A stretch of DNA of 64,000 nt from Polaribacter sp. Hel_I_88 (GTDB lineage: Bacteria; Bacteroidota; Bacteroidia; Flavobacteriales; Flavobacteriaceae). Shown here piece by piece: positions 1 to 7,913 of this stretch. Positions within the stretch are counted from its first letter, which is position 1; every line of letters begins with the position of its first letter. The stretch is from positions 558,001-622,000 of the forward strand of contig NZ_JHZZ01000001.1 in assembly GCF_000687935.1 (NCBI RefSeq), written 5' to 3'. The notes below the pieces were generated by a model. That model was not told the DNA's origin, searched no databases, and was given only the letters and a program-made list of their open reading frames with translations. A program made the translations under genes and the position numbers.

Positions 1-84
1 TATAGCATCACCAAAAAATATTGAGATTTTCAATAAATAATAGCTTTTTTAAAAAAATAAAGGCAGAATTAAAACGAATTTAAA

Positions 85-1368
85 ATGGAGAAATCAGCAT
101 ATAAAATACATATCATTGGTGCAGGAATTAGTGGTTTAATTGCTGCCCAAATTTTAGAGAATCATGGGTATCAACCAACTATTTTAGAAGCTACCAATTC
201 TGTTGGTGGTCGTGTAAAATCGGATATTGTTGATGGATATACCTTAGATCACGGTTTTCAAGTTTTGTTAACTTCATATCCTGCAGCTAAAAAATATTTA
301 AATTATGATGATCTAGAATTGCAAGAATTTTTGCCTGGAGCTACCATTTTTAAGAATAGCAAAATGCAAACTATTGGAGATCCACTTCGTAGTTTTTCAT
401 TGTTATTTCCTACTTTATTTTCTTCTATTGGTACTTTTGCTGATAAAGCAAAAATCTTAAAACTAAACACACTTTTAAAGAAGAAAAAAATTGCTGCGAT
501 ATTTAAGACGAAAGAAACATCAACCTTACAATATTTGCAAGATTTTGGTTTTTCTGAGAGTATTATTAATGATTTTTTCAAGCCTTTTTTTAGTGGAATA
601 TTTTTAGAACCTAATTTAGAAACATCAAGTAGAATGTTTGAATTTGTTTATAAAATGTTTGGTGATGGTTTGGCTGTTGTGCCTAAAAACGGAATTCAAG
701 AAATATCGAATCAGCTAAAATCAAACTTAAAAAACACTACTTTTAAATTTAATTCGCCTGTTAAAGAAGTAAAAGATAAAGAAATTATTTTACAAGATAA
801 AGCTGTTTTAGAAAGTCATTTTAGCATTATTGCAACAGAAGCAAGTACTCTAATATCTAACTTAAAAAACCAAGAAACGGCTTGGAAAAGCTGTGAAACT
901 TTATATTTTGAAACTGATAAAAGAGTTATCGAAAAACCTTTAATTGGTTTGATTGCTGATGAAAACTCGTTAATAAATAATATTTTTTATCACACAAGTT
1001 TACCAACATCAACTAAAAACACCAAAGAATTATTATCTGTAACTGTTGTAAAAGAACATAACTTAAGCGATTTAAATTTAATTTTAAGAGTAACAGAAGA
1101 TTTAAAAAGGTTCTGTAATATTGATGTAAAAAAGTTCCTAAAGCATTATCATATTAAAAATGCATTGCCAAAATTAACAAACTTACAATATGAAATTTCC
1201 AGCACAGAAACTAAATTAAAAGCGACTGTATTTTTAGCTGGAGATCAATTGTTAAATGGTTCTTTAAATGCAGCTATGATTGCAGGAGAAAGAGCTGCTA
1301 TGGGTGTAATACAAACCCTAGAAGATGGTTTAATTGTAGATGAATTAACATCAGAATATACTTCATAA
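85..1368 (+). CDS. FAD-dependent amine-oxidase-like oxidoreductase
   Basis: This 427-residue protein has an N-terminal dinucleotide-binding fold: IIGAGISGLIAAQ at about residues 10-22, then an acidic residue (ILEA) and the GGRV signature typical of flavin amine oxidases, protoporphyrinogen oxidases and phytoene desaturases. A second FAD contact is expected near the C-terminus, where FLAGDQLLNGSLNAAMIAGERAA resembles the conserved G-D-x(6)-S-x-x-G-A-x-x-S/A-G motif (about 385-407). No signal peptide is visible, so a cytoplasmic or membrane-associated enzyme is likely. The substrate cannot be told from sequence. It is convergent with the tRNA-Arg gene and stands alone on the plus strand. The oxidoreductase family is clear, the reaction is not. 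Confidence 0.85.
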   Translation: MEKSAYKIHIIGAGISGLIAAQILENHGYQPTILEATNSVGGRVKSDIVDGYTLDHGFQVLLTSYPAAKKYLNYDDLELQEFLPGATIFKNSKMQTIGDPLRSFSLLFPTLFSSIGTFADKAKILKLNTLLKKKKIAAIFKTKETSTLQYLQDFGFSESIINDFFKPFFSGIFLEPNLETSSRMFEFVYKMFGDGLAVVPKNGIQEISNQLKSNLKNTTFKFNSPVKEVKDKEIILQDKAVLESHFSIIATEASTLISNLKNQETAWKSCETLYFETDKRVIEKPLIGLIADENSLINNIFYHTSLPTSTKNTKELLSVTVVKEHNLSDLNLILRVTEDLKRFCNIDVKKFLKHYHIKNALPKLTNLQYEISSTETKLKATVFLAGDQLLNGSLNAAMIAGERAAMGVIQTLEDGLIVDELTSEYTS

Positions 1369-1370
1369 AA

Positions 1371-1401
1371 AAACTCAAAGCAATTAAATTACTTTGAGTT
1401 T
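1371..1401 (-). terminator. Intrinsic terminator after tRNA-Arg, shared with the convergent gene
   Basis: Perfect 10-bp arms AAACTCAAAG (1371-1380) and CTTTGAGTTT (1392-1401) enclose an 11-base loop. Read on the minus strand, the stem is followed by a run of T. It therefore best serves the tRNA transcript and may also stop the oxidoreductase transcript. Confidence 0.7.
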
Positions 1402-1402
1402 G

Positions 1403-1476
1403 TGACTCCAGCAGGATTCAAACCTGCAACCTTCAGAGCCGAAATCTGACATTCTATTCAGTTGAACTATGGAGCC
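1403..1476 (-). tRNA. tRNA-Arg (anticodon UCG)
   Basis: On the minus strand a 74-base cloverleaf can be drawn. The acceptor stem is GGCTCCA/TGGAGTC with one G-U pair and discriminator A. The anticodon stem TCAGA/TCTGA encloses the loop TTTCGGC, giving anticodon TCG (reads CGA/CGG arginine codons). The T arm is GCAGG-TTTGAAT-CCTGC. CCA is not encoded, so it would be added after transcription. The gene lies just downstream of the GatB/YqeY-like gene on the same strand. Confidence 0.93.
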
Positions 1477-1493
1477 AATTTAATGTCTAAAAA

Positions 1494-1943
1494 CTATACC
1501 AAGTTCTTTTTCACTAAAGTAGATATTGTTTTTCCGTCTGCTTTTCCTGCTAATTCTTTAGAAACAATTCCCATTACTTTGCCCATATCTTGCATTCCTG
1601 ATGCTCCTACCTTTTTAATAGTTGCAACCACAACTTCTTCAATTTTTTCTTCGGATAAAGCTTCTGGTAAAAATTGTTCTAAAACTGCAATTTCTGCCAA
1701 TTCAGGTTCAGCCAAATCTTGTCTATCTTGTTTTAAAAAAATAGCAGCACTATCTTTTCTTTGTTTCACCTGCTTTTGAATAATCTTTATTTCTTGCTCC
1801 TCTGTTAATTCAGCCTGAAAACCTGTTTCTGTTTTAGCTAATAAAAAAGCAGACTTTACAGCTCTTAAAGCTTGCAAAGCAACTGTATCTTTTGCTTTCA
1901 TAGCTTCTTTCATTTTATCCATTACTTGTTTTTGTAAACTCAT
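1494..1943 (-). CDS. GatB/YqeY-domain protein
   Basis: The 149-residue protein matches the YqeY family: MSLQKQVMDKMKEAMKAKD at the N-terminus, then a helical region with RAVKSAFLLAKTE and QVKQRKDSAAIF, and a C-terminal GASGMQDMGKVMGIVSKELAGKADG segment like the tRNA-binding tail of the amidotransferase subunit GatB. The length is normal for the family. YqeY proteins may have a role in tRNA-dependent amidation or tRNA binding, but their exact function is not established. It lies 20 bases downstream of the aspartic protease gene on the same strand and directly before tRNA-Arg, so the three could be co-transcribed. Confidence 0.88.
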   Translation of the reverse strand: MSLQKQVMDKMKEAMKAKDTVALQALRAVKSAFLLAKTETGFQAELTEEQEIKIIQKQVKQRKDSAAIFLKQDRQDLAEPELAEIAVLEQFLPEALSEEKIEEVVVATIKKVGASGMQDMGKVMGIVSKELAGKADGKTISTLVKKNLV

Positions 1944-1963
1944 TTTTCTTTAGTTTATATTGA

Positions 1964-2413
1964 TTATTTTTTAGTCTTTTTTAAATACAACGTATTCTTA
2001 TTGTAATCTATAAATGCTTTACCTTTTCTTAAAATATCTGCACCAATTATTCCATGTACTTTTTTGGCTTTATGTTGTGTTAAAGCAGTATTTACATGTG
2101 TTAAATCGAACAAAACCAAATGACATTTTTTCGTTTTCCAATCGCCAATTTTAAGTAAATTATTTTCTGATTGTTGTGTTTCCATATCAATAGCACCAGC
2201 TCCTGCTGCTTTGGTTTCGCTCTCTGTAGCATCTAAATTAAAATAGGAAATCATATCAATACCAACACAAGAATTAGAGGCTCCAGTATCTAAAATAAAA
2301 TTCCCTTTTATACCATTAATTTTAGCTTTTAACTCTAAATGATTTGTGGCAATTTTTTTTAATTTTATTTTGATATATTTATTTTTCTTTAATATTCTTT
2401 TTATGCGTTTCAT
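1964..2413 (-). CDS. Retropepsin-like aspartic protease (clan AA)
   Basis: A 149-residue single-domain protein with the catalytic signature FILDTGASNSCV (Asp at about residue 42) and a downstream hydrophobic-Gly segment HGIIGADIL that corresponds to the second conserved motif of retropepsins. As a single-domain protein it would have to dimerise to form an active site. The N-terminus is strongly basic (KRIKRILKKNKYIKIKLKK) and is not a classical signal peptide. The family is common in Bacteroidetes and its substrates are unknown. It is probably in one transcription unit with the YqeY-like gene. Confidence 0.82.
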   Translation of the reverse strand: MKRIKRILKKNKYIKIKLKKIATNHLELKAKINGIKGNFILDTGASNSCVGIDMISYFNLDATESETKAAGAGAIDMETQQSENNLLKIGDWKTKKCHLVLFDLTHVNTALTQHKAKKVHGIIGADILRKGKAFIDYNKNTLYLKKTKK

Positions 2414-2569
2414 TGTTCATCATTTCTAAAAATCAAAAATACGACTTAAAACAATCAACTAAAAAGAGTTGTTCACTAATTTAAATTTATTAAAAATAAT
2501 AACATTTAAGAATTCGCATTTTAAAATGGATTCTAATTTTATTATATTTATAAATGAAAAACATTACAC

Positions 2570-3031
2570 ATGAAAACGACTCAAAGATTAGAACATGCTT
2601 TGGCAAAACTATACAACGCATATCATAACAATCGGTTAAATCCAGAAGATTGTACAGCTTGTGCAGTTGGTAATATTTTAGACAATCAAGATAGTTGGAA
2701 ACATCTTTCTAATGACCATGGTTCCTTACAATTGAGCTATGTAGGCAGAGTTCATCAAAGTTTAGGTAGAAAATTTAATGGGTATTCCCCTCAAGAAATT
2801 TTACAAATTGAAAAAGTGTTTTTAGATGCTTGTGGATTTAAAACTCCATTGTGTCATTATAATCAAAAACCTAAAAATCCAACATCAAATGATACTTTAT
2901 TTAATGGTTTGGTGGCTGTTGTAGAACTTTTATGTGTGTTAGATAATCAACCTAATATAATGGATTATTCAAAACTTTTTGAGCAAGAAAATGGAGAACC
3001 TGTTTATCAACTTAAAGCATTTTTAGCTTAA
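2570..3031 (+). CDS. Conserved protein of the NQR neighbourhood, function unknown
   Basis: A 153-residue soluble protein with several cysteines (CTACAVG at about 29-35, DACGF, PLCHYN, ELLCVLD), so metal or redox chemistry is possible. I recall relatives in Flavobacteriia labelled Na+-translocating NADH-quinone reductase subunit F, but this protein has no ferredoxin, FAD or NAD domain and the true nqrF follows on the opposite strand. That label would reflect gene neighbourhood only. The gene is convergent with nqrF and shares its terminator. Function is unknown. Confidence 0.7.
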   Translation: MKTTQRLEHALAKLYNAYHNNRLNPEDCTACAVGNILDNQDSWKHLSNDHGSLQLSYVGRVHQSLGRKFNGYSPQEILQIEKVFLDACGFKTPLCHYNQKPKNPTSNDTLFNGLVAVVELLCVLDNQPNIMDYSKLFEQENGEPVYQLKAFLA

Positions 3032-3052
3032 ATTATATTTTTTTAAAATGAC

Positions 3053-3086
3053 AAAAACCGATTCAAATTTAATTGAATCGGTTTTT
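3053..3086. terminator. Bidirectional terminator between convergent genes
   Basis: Arms AAAAACCGATTCAA (3053-3066) and TTGAATCGGTTTTT (3073-3086) form a perfect 14-bp stem with a six-base loop. T-rich ends on both strands suit termination of both the plus-strand 153-residue gene and the minus-strand nqr operon. Confidence 0.85.
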
Positions 3087-3113
3087 GTATTTACTATATA
3101 TTTAAAATTTGGC

Positions 3114-4424
3114 TTATCCTCCAAAATCATCAAAACGTATGTTTTCATCTGGCATCCCAAAATCTTCACCCATTTTCTGAACTGCTTTGTTCATTAATGG
3201 TGGTCCACAGAAATATAATTCCATGTCTTCTGGCGCTTCATGTTTGCTTAAATAATTATCGATTACACAATTGTGAATAAACCCAACAAAACCATCTCCT
3301 GTTTCATCGTTAATATCTTTTTTTACTTTCCAATTATCTGACTCTAAAGGATCTGATAAAGCAATGTAAAAGTTAAAATTCGGAAAATCTTTTTCTAAAG
3401 CTCTAAAGTGATCAATATAAAATAATTCTGCTTTAGAACGTCCTCCATACCAATACGTAACTTTTCTTCCAGTTTTTAAAGTTCTGAATAGATGATATAA
3501 GTGCGATCTCATTGGCGCCATTCCTGCACCACCACCAACATATAACATTTCTGCTTCAGATTCATTAATGAAAAATTCTCCATAAGGACCAGAAATAACA
3601 CATTTATCTCCTTTTTTCAAATTGAAAATATAAGAAGAAGCAACCCCTGGATTTACATCCATCCAACCTCCTTTTGCTCTATCAAAAGGTGGAGTTGCAA
3701 TACGTACATTTAACATAATTTCTCTTCCTTCTGCAGGATAAGAAGCCATAGAATATGCTCTTTCTACAGTTTCGCTATTCTTCATTACTAAAGGTCTCAA
3801 ATTAAATTTGTTCCATTCAGCTTCAAATTTATCTGGAGTTTCATGTTCTTCTGGGTGAGCAGTAATATCCATATCTTCGAATTTTACTTCACAAGGAGGA
3901 ATTTCAATTTGAATATAACCACCTGCTTTATAGCCCATATCTTCTGGAATTTCTACTACAAATTCCTTAATAAACGATGCAACATTGTAATTTCTAACAA
4001 CAACAGCATCCCATTTCTTAATTCCAAAAACTTCTTCTGGAATAGAAATATTCATGTTTTGCTTTACTTTTACTTGACAAGCTAAACGTGCTCCTTCTTT
4101 TAATTCTTTTCTAGAAAAGTGAGGAACTTCTGTTGGTAAAGCTTCTCCTCCACCTTCATTAACATGACATTCACATTGTATGCAAGTTCCACCTCCACCA
4201 CAAGCAGAAGGTAAAAATATTTTATTACTACTAAGTGTTGTTAATAAAGAGTCTCCTGAAGCAACTTCAATTTCTCTTTCGCCATTAATCATGATCTTTA
4301 CAGGACCAGATGGTGATAGTTTTTGTTTTACAAATAGTAAAACACTTACTAATATTAAAGTGATTAATAAAAATGCTGCTACTGTTGCTATAACAGTTCC
4401 TGTTGTTCCTGCTGCTAAAATCAT
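3114..4424 (-). CDS. nqrF: Na+-translocating NADH:quinone oxidoreductase subunit F
   Basis: NqrF is the entry point for electrons from NADH into the Na+-NQR complex. The 436 residues show an N-terminal membrane helix (about 5-28), a plant-type 2Fe-2S ferredoxin domain with C-x5-C-x2-C (SACGGGGTCIQC, about 73-84) and a fourth Cys (LACQ), an FAD domain with RAYSMASYP, and an NAD domain with YVGGGAGMAPMRSHL. The length is about the family norm (around 410-440). It is the last gene of the operon, one base after nqrE, and is followed by a bidirectional terminator. Confidence 0.97.
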   Translation of the reverse strand: MILAAGTTGTVIATVAAFLLITLILVSVLLFVKQKLSPSGPVKIMINGEREIEVASGDSLLTTLSSNKIFLPSACGGGGTCIQCECHVNEGGGEALPTEVPHFSRKELKEGARLACQVKVKQNMNISIPEEVFGIKKWDAVVVRNYNVASFIKEFVVEIPEDMGYKAGGYIQIEIPPCEVKFEDMDITAHPEEHETPDKFEAEWNKFNLRPLVMKNSETVERAYSMASYPAEGREIMLNVRIATPPFDRAKGGWMDVNPGVASSYIFNLKKGDKCVISGPYGEFFINESEAEMLYVGGGAGMAPMRSHLYHLFRTLKTGRKVTYWYGGRSKAELFYIDHFRALEKDFPNFNFYIALSDPLESDNWKVKKDINDETGDGFVGFIHNCVIDNYLSKHEAPEDMELYFCGPPLMNKAVQKMGEDFGMPDENIRFDDFGG

Positions 4425-4425
4425 A

Positions 4426-5151
4426 TTATTGTATAGTTTTAGTATTTTTTGCTAATTCTTCTTTCACTTCCTTTTTTTCAACTTTTTCAATAGTAGCTTC
4501 TGGCTCTGTAGAAGGCTCTCCTTCTTCATCTCCTCCAGTTAACATTCCACCAAAGCTCAAAAAACCAATTCCCATTAAACCAGTAATAATGAACGTAATT
4601 CCTAAACCTCTTAAGGCTGGAGGAACGCTTGAATATCTAATTTTTTCACGAATTGCTGCAATAGCTAATATTGCTAAAAACCAACCAATTCCTGATGAAA
4701 CTCCGTAATTTAAAGCCAATCCTAAAGATTCGATTTCACGAGATTGCATAAATAAACTTCCTCCTAAAATTGCACAGTTTACAGCAATTAATGGTAAGAA
4801 AATACCTAAAGAATTGTAAAGTGAAGGTGAAAATTTCTCCACAATAATCTCTACCAACTGAACCATAGTTGCAATGGTTGCAATAAACATGATAAAAGAA
4901 AGAAACCCTAAATCATAATCTGCGTACTCTGAGCCTAACCAAGATAAGGCTCCAGGTTGTAATAAATATTGATCTAACAGCCAGTTTAATGGAACTGTAA
5001 TTGCCAGTACAAAGATTACTGCTGCACCTAAACCAACTGCTGTAGAAACCTTTTTAGATACTGCTAAATATGAACACATTCCTAAAAAGACAGCAAAGAC
5101 CATATTGTCTATAAACACTGCTTTGAAAAATAACTCTAAATGTTCTATCAT
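4426..5151 (-). CDS. nqrE: Na+-translocating NADH:quinone oxidoreductase subunit E
   Basis: An integral membrane subunit of Na+-NQR with six predicted helices. Cys26 (FLGMCSYLA) and a second Cys near residue 126 (AVNCAILGG) occupy the places known in NqrE to ligate the intramembrane iron centre together with NqrD. The C-terminus carries a charged tail of about 40 residues rich in Glu and Lys (EEGEPSTEPEATIEKVEKK) that goes beyond the compact enterobacterial/vibrio form. It lies 61 bases after nqrD, the widest gap in the operon. Confidence 0.96.
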   Translation of the reverse strand: MIEHLELFFKAVFIDNMVFAVFLGMCSYLAVSKKVSTAVGLGAAVIFVLAITVPLNWLLDQYLLQPGALSWLGSEYADYDLGFLSFIMFIATIATMVQLVEIIVEKFSPSLYNSLGIFLPLIAVNCAILGGSLFMQSREIESLGLALNYGVSSGIGWFLAILAIAAIREKIRYSSVPPALRGLGITFIITGLMGIGFLSFGGMLTGGDEEGEPSTEPEATIEKVEKKEVKEELAKNTKTIQ

Positions 5152-5212
5152 TTTTTTATTTTTTATGCTGAAGTTGCCTTCAGAAATTTATTTTAAATGC
5201 TATAAATAAGTC

Positions 5213-5857
5213 TTAGTCTTCGATTAAATCTTTGTTTCTACTTCTTTGAACCCAAATAATTAAACCAACAATTATCAAAGCCATTGGTGGCATCAACATA
5301 AAACCGTTGTTTTCATATCCTGTAGAAAATAAACCTGTCTTTTCAATTGGATCTCCTAAAACTGGAATTCCGAACAAAGTTCCAGCACCTAACAATTCTC
5401 TGAAAAAACCAACTAAAACTAATATTACAGCATACCCTAAAGCATTTCCAATTCCGTCTAAAAATGATCTATATGGACCATTTGCCAAAGCAAAAGCCTC
5501 AAAACGCCCCATAATAATGCAATTTGTAATAATTAGACCAATAAAAACTGACAAGGTTTTACTCAATTCAAAAGCATATGCCTTTAAAACTTGATCTACA
5601 ACAATTACAAGAGATGCAACAACAATAAGCTGTACAATAATTCTAATTTTTGATGGTATTATGTTACGCATTAACGAAATTACTACGTTACCAACACCCA
5701 TTACAAATAATACTGCAATACCCATTACTAGCGATGCTTTTAAATCTGCAGTAATTGCTAAAGCAGAACAAATACCTAATACTTGTATTGTAATTGGATT
5801 ATTATCCGCTAATGGATCTGTAATTAATTTAGCGTCTTTTTTTGATAGTAAAGCCAT
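5213..5857 (-). CDS. nqrD: Na+-translocating NADH:quinone oxidoreductase subunit D
   Basis: A 214-residue multi-helix membrane protein, paralogous to NqrE. Cys30 (VLGICSAL) and Cys113 (ITNCIIMG) match the conserved half-membrane cysteines that share an iron centre with NqrE. The motif GRFEAFALANGP is typical. It starts one base after the nqrC stop codon, which suggests translational coupling, and belongs to the six-gene nqr operon. Confidence 0.96.
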   Translation of the reverse strand: MALLSKKDAKLITDPLADNNPITIQVLGICSALAITADLKASLVMGIAVLFVMGVGNVVISLMRNIIPSKIRIIVQLIVVASLVIVVDQVLKAYAFELSKTLSVFIGLIITNCIIMGRFEAFALANGPYRSFLDGIGNALGYAVILVLVGFFRELLGAGTLFGIPVLGDPIEKTGLFSTGYENNGFMLMPPMALIIVGLIIWVQRSRNKDLIED

Positions 5858-5858
5858 C

Positions 5859-6668
5859 CTAGTTTAGTTTTGTATTTAATTCCTGAAAAAATGGCATATA
5901 CAATTTTAAATCTTTCTTTATCATTGCAGATACACCATCACCTGTAATAGTTGCGCCTGCTAAAGCATCAACTGCATAATCGTCTTTTCTTTCGTTTTTA
6001 GGATCATTATTTCCTTTTGCAACATTTATTCCTTTGAATACACCTGCTTCCGTTAATAATCTTTCTCCGTAAAAATCATCCATAAAATAACGTTGTTTTA
6101 TATTAGATCCTAACCCAGGAGTTTCACCTGCATGATCAAAAAACGTTCCTCTTACAACCATGTCTTTATCTAAAGCTACAAAACCCCATATAGCATCCCA
6201 TAAACCTTTTCCTCTAATAGGTGCTATGTACACAGTTTCTCCTTCTTGAGTTCCAACAAAAAGTGGTAAAAATCTAGATTTACCTTCTTTTGCTCTTGTT
6301 TGCTGTTTTTTTACATCAATTAGATAAGGCTCCATTCCTTTACCATCGTCTTTAGAATCCATAAATTCTTGACGTGTCATTTTATTGATGATTTTTCCAT
6401 CTTTATACTCTAAAACTAATTGTTCAGAAATATTTGTAGAAAATTTATTTGCAACTTTATCTGTTGATACAAAAGTGATATCACCTGTACCTTCATTTTC
6501 ATTTACACCCATCGCATACAGAATATTCTGCTGCTTTTCCATTCGCTGATTCTCTTTAATTTGAGGCTTTAATGATGATGCTGTGAATGCTAAAAGCGAT
6601 CCTACAACAACAACCATTATAATAGCAAATAGAATAGTATACGTATTTTTATCTGTGTTAACTGCCAT
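5859..6668 (-). CDS. nqrC: Na+-translocating NADH:quinone oxidoreductase subunit C
   Basis: NqrC carries a covalently bound FMN exposed on the outer face of the membrane. One N-terminal membrane helix (about 10-30) is followed by a soluble FMN-binding domain. The flavinylation site reads DALAGATIT with the acceptor Thr near residue 240. The usual consensus is S-G-A-T, so the Ser is replaced by Ala here while GAT-x-T is kept. Upstream, FFDHAGETPGLGS is the expected family motif. The gene lies two bases after nqrB. Confidence 0.95.
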   Translation of the reverse strand: MAVNTDKNTYTILFAIIMVVVVGSLLAFTASSLKPQIKENQRMEKQQNILYAMGVNENEGTGDITFVSTDKVANKFSTNISEQLVLEYKDGKIINKMTRQEFMDSKDDGKGMEPYLIDVKKQQTRAKEGKSRFLPLFVGTQEGETVYIAPIRGKGLWDAIWGFVALDKDMVVRGTFFDHAGETPGLGSNIKQRYFMDDFYGERLLTEAGVFKGINVAKGNNDPKNERKDDYAVDALAGATITGDGVSAMIKKDLKLYMPFFQELNTKLN

Positions 6669-6670
6669 AA

Positions 6671-7909
6671 TTAAGCTGTTTTTGCTTTTAAACGTTTCAT
6701 TCTTTTCTTAACATTTCCTTGAACCACATAATGATCAATTGTTGGAGCAAATACATTCATCAATAAAATTGCTAAAAATACTCCTTCTGGATATGCAGGG
6801 TTGAATACACGAATCATAATTGATATAAAACCTATTAAGAAACCATAAATCCATTTTCCTTTATTTGTTTGTGAGCCACTTACAGGATCTGTTGCCATAT
6901 AAACAGCTCCAAATAAAATACTACCTATAATTAAATGTTGCCAAAAAGGAACGCTCATTAAACCAAAGAATTTACTTGAATCTGAAATCCAACCAGCGTT
7001 TACAACGCCGTTAAAAATTAATCCCATTGCTAATGCACCAACAATTGCAGAAAGAATAATTCTCCAACTAGCAACCTTTGTGTAGATTAAAAATAAACCT
7101 CCTAGAATAATTAGAATTTTAGAAGTTTCACCAACAGAACCTGGCATAAAACCAAAGAACATGTCCATTTTATCTACTCCTGCTAAAACACTGTTTCCTA
7201 ATTCTGGTAAATTTGCATTTTGTGCATATGCTCCTAAAACTGTTTCTCCAGAAATTGCATCTGCAGTTCCTGTTCTTGCAGCAGCTTCATGAACCCAAAC
7301 CTTATCTCCAGACATCCAAGTTGGATATGCGAAAAACAAGAAAGCTCTAATGGTTAATGCAGGATTTAAAATATTCATTCCTGTACCTCCAAAAACTTCT
7401 TTACCAATTACAACTCCAAAAATAACGGCTACTGATAACATCCATAAAGGAATATCAATAGGTACAATTAATGGAACTAACATCCCAGTAACCAAGTATC
7501 CTTCTTCTACTTCATGACCTTTGATAACTGCGAAAATAAATTCTACCAAAAGACCAACTCCATAAGAAACGATTACCAAAGGCAACACTGTCCAAGCACC
7601 TACTACAAAGTTGTCCCAAGTAATAAAATTACCTAAAAGTGATGCTTCTCTTACCACACCTTTTGCTGCATCAATTGCTGCATAATGTTGGTAACCTGCA
7701 TTGAATATTCCAAAAAGTAAACATGGAATTAAAGCGATAATTACAATATTCATTGTACGCTTTAAATCGTCTGCTGCTTTTATATGAGTTCCTCCATGAG
7801 TAACTTCGTTTGGTAAATATAAAAAGGTATGGATAGCATTAAATGCAGGTGCCATTTTTGTTCCTTTATATTTCTCTTTTAAATTATGTAAGTTTTGTTT
7901 TAAGCTCAT
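6671..7909 (-). CDS. nqrB: Na+-translocating NADH:quinone oxidoreductase subunit B
   Basis: The main membrane subunit, with a second covalent FMN and the quinone/Na+ path. The 412 residues contain about ten hydrophobic helices and the family motif FGGTGMNILNPALTIRAFLFFAYP (written here as two abutting parts, GGTGMNILNPA and LTIRAFLFFAYP). The predicted flavinylation motif reads D-A-I-S-G-E-T (Thr near 223) rather than the usual S-G-A-T. It starts four bases after nqrA. The N-terminal region with YLPNEVTHGGTHI also fits NqrB. Confidence 0.96.
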   Translation of the reverse strand: MSLKQNLHNLKEKYKGTKMAPAFNAIHTFLYLPNEVTHGGTHIKAADDLKRTMNIVIIALIPCLLFGIFNAGYQHYAAIDAAKGVVREASLLGNFITWDNFVVGAWTVLPLVIVSYGVGLLVEFIFAVIKGHEVEEGYLVTGMLVPLIVPIDIPLWMLSVAVIFGVVIGKEVFGGTGMNILNPALTIRAFLFFAYPTWMSGDKVWVHEAAARTGTADAISGETVLGAYAQNANLPELGNSVLAGVDKMDMFFGFMPGSVGETSKILIILGGLFLIYTKVASWRIILSAIVGALAMGLIFNGVVNAGWISDSSKFFGLMSVPFWQHLIIGSILFGAVYMATDPVSGSQTNKGKWIYGFLIGFISIMIRVFNPAYPEGVFLAILLMNVFAPTIDHYVVQGNVKKRMKRLKAKTA

Positions 7910-7913
7910 AATC

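Noticed and set aside
4180..4455. Plus-strand open frames over the nqr operon and similar antisense frames elsewhere
   Set aside because: They lie antisense to strongly supported genes, show low-complexity composition and have no recognisable family.
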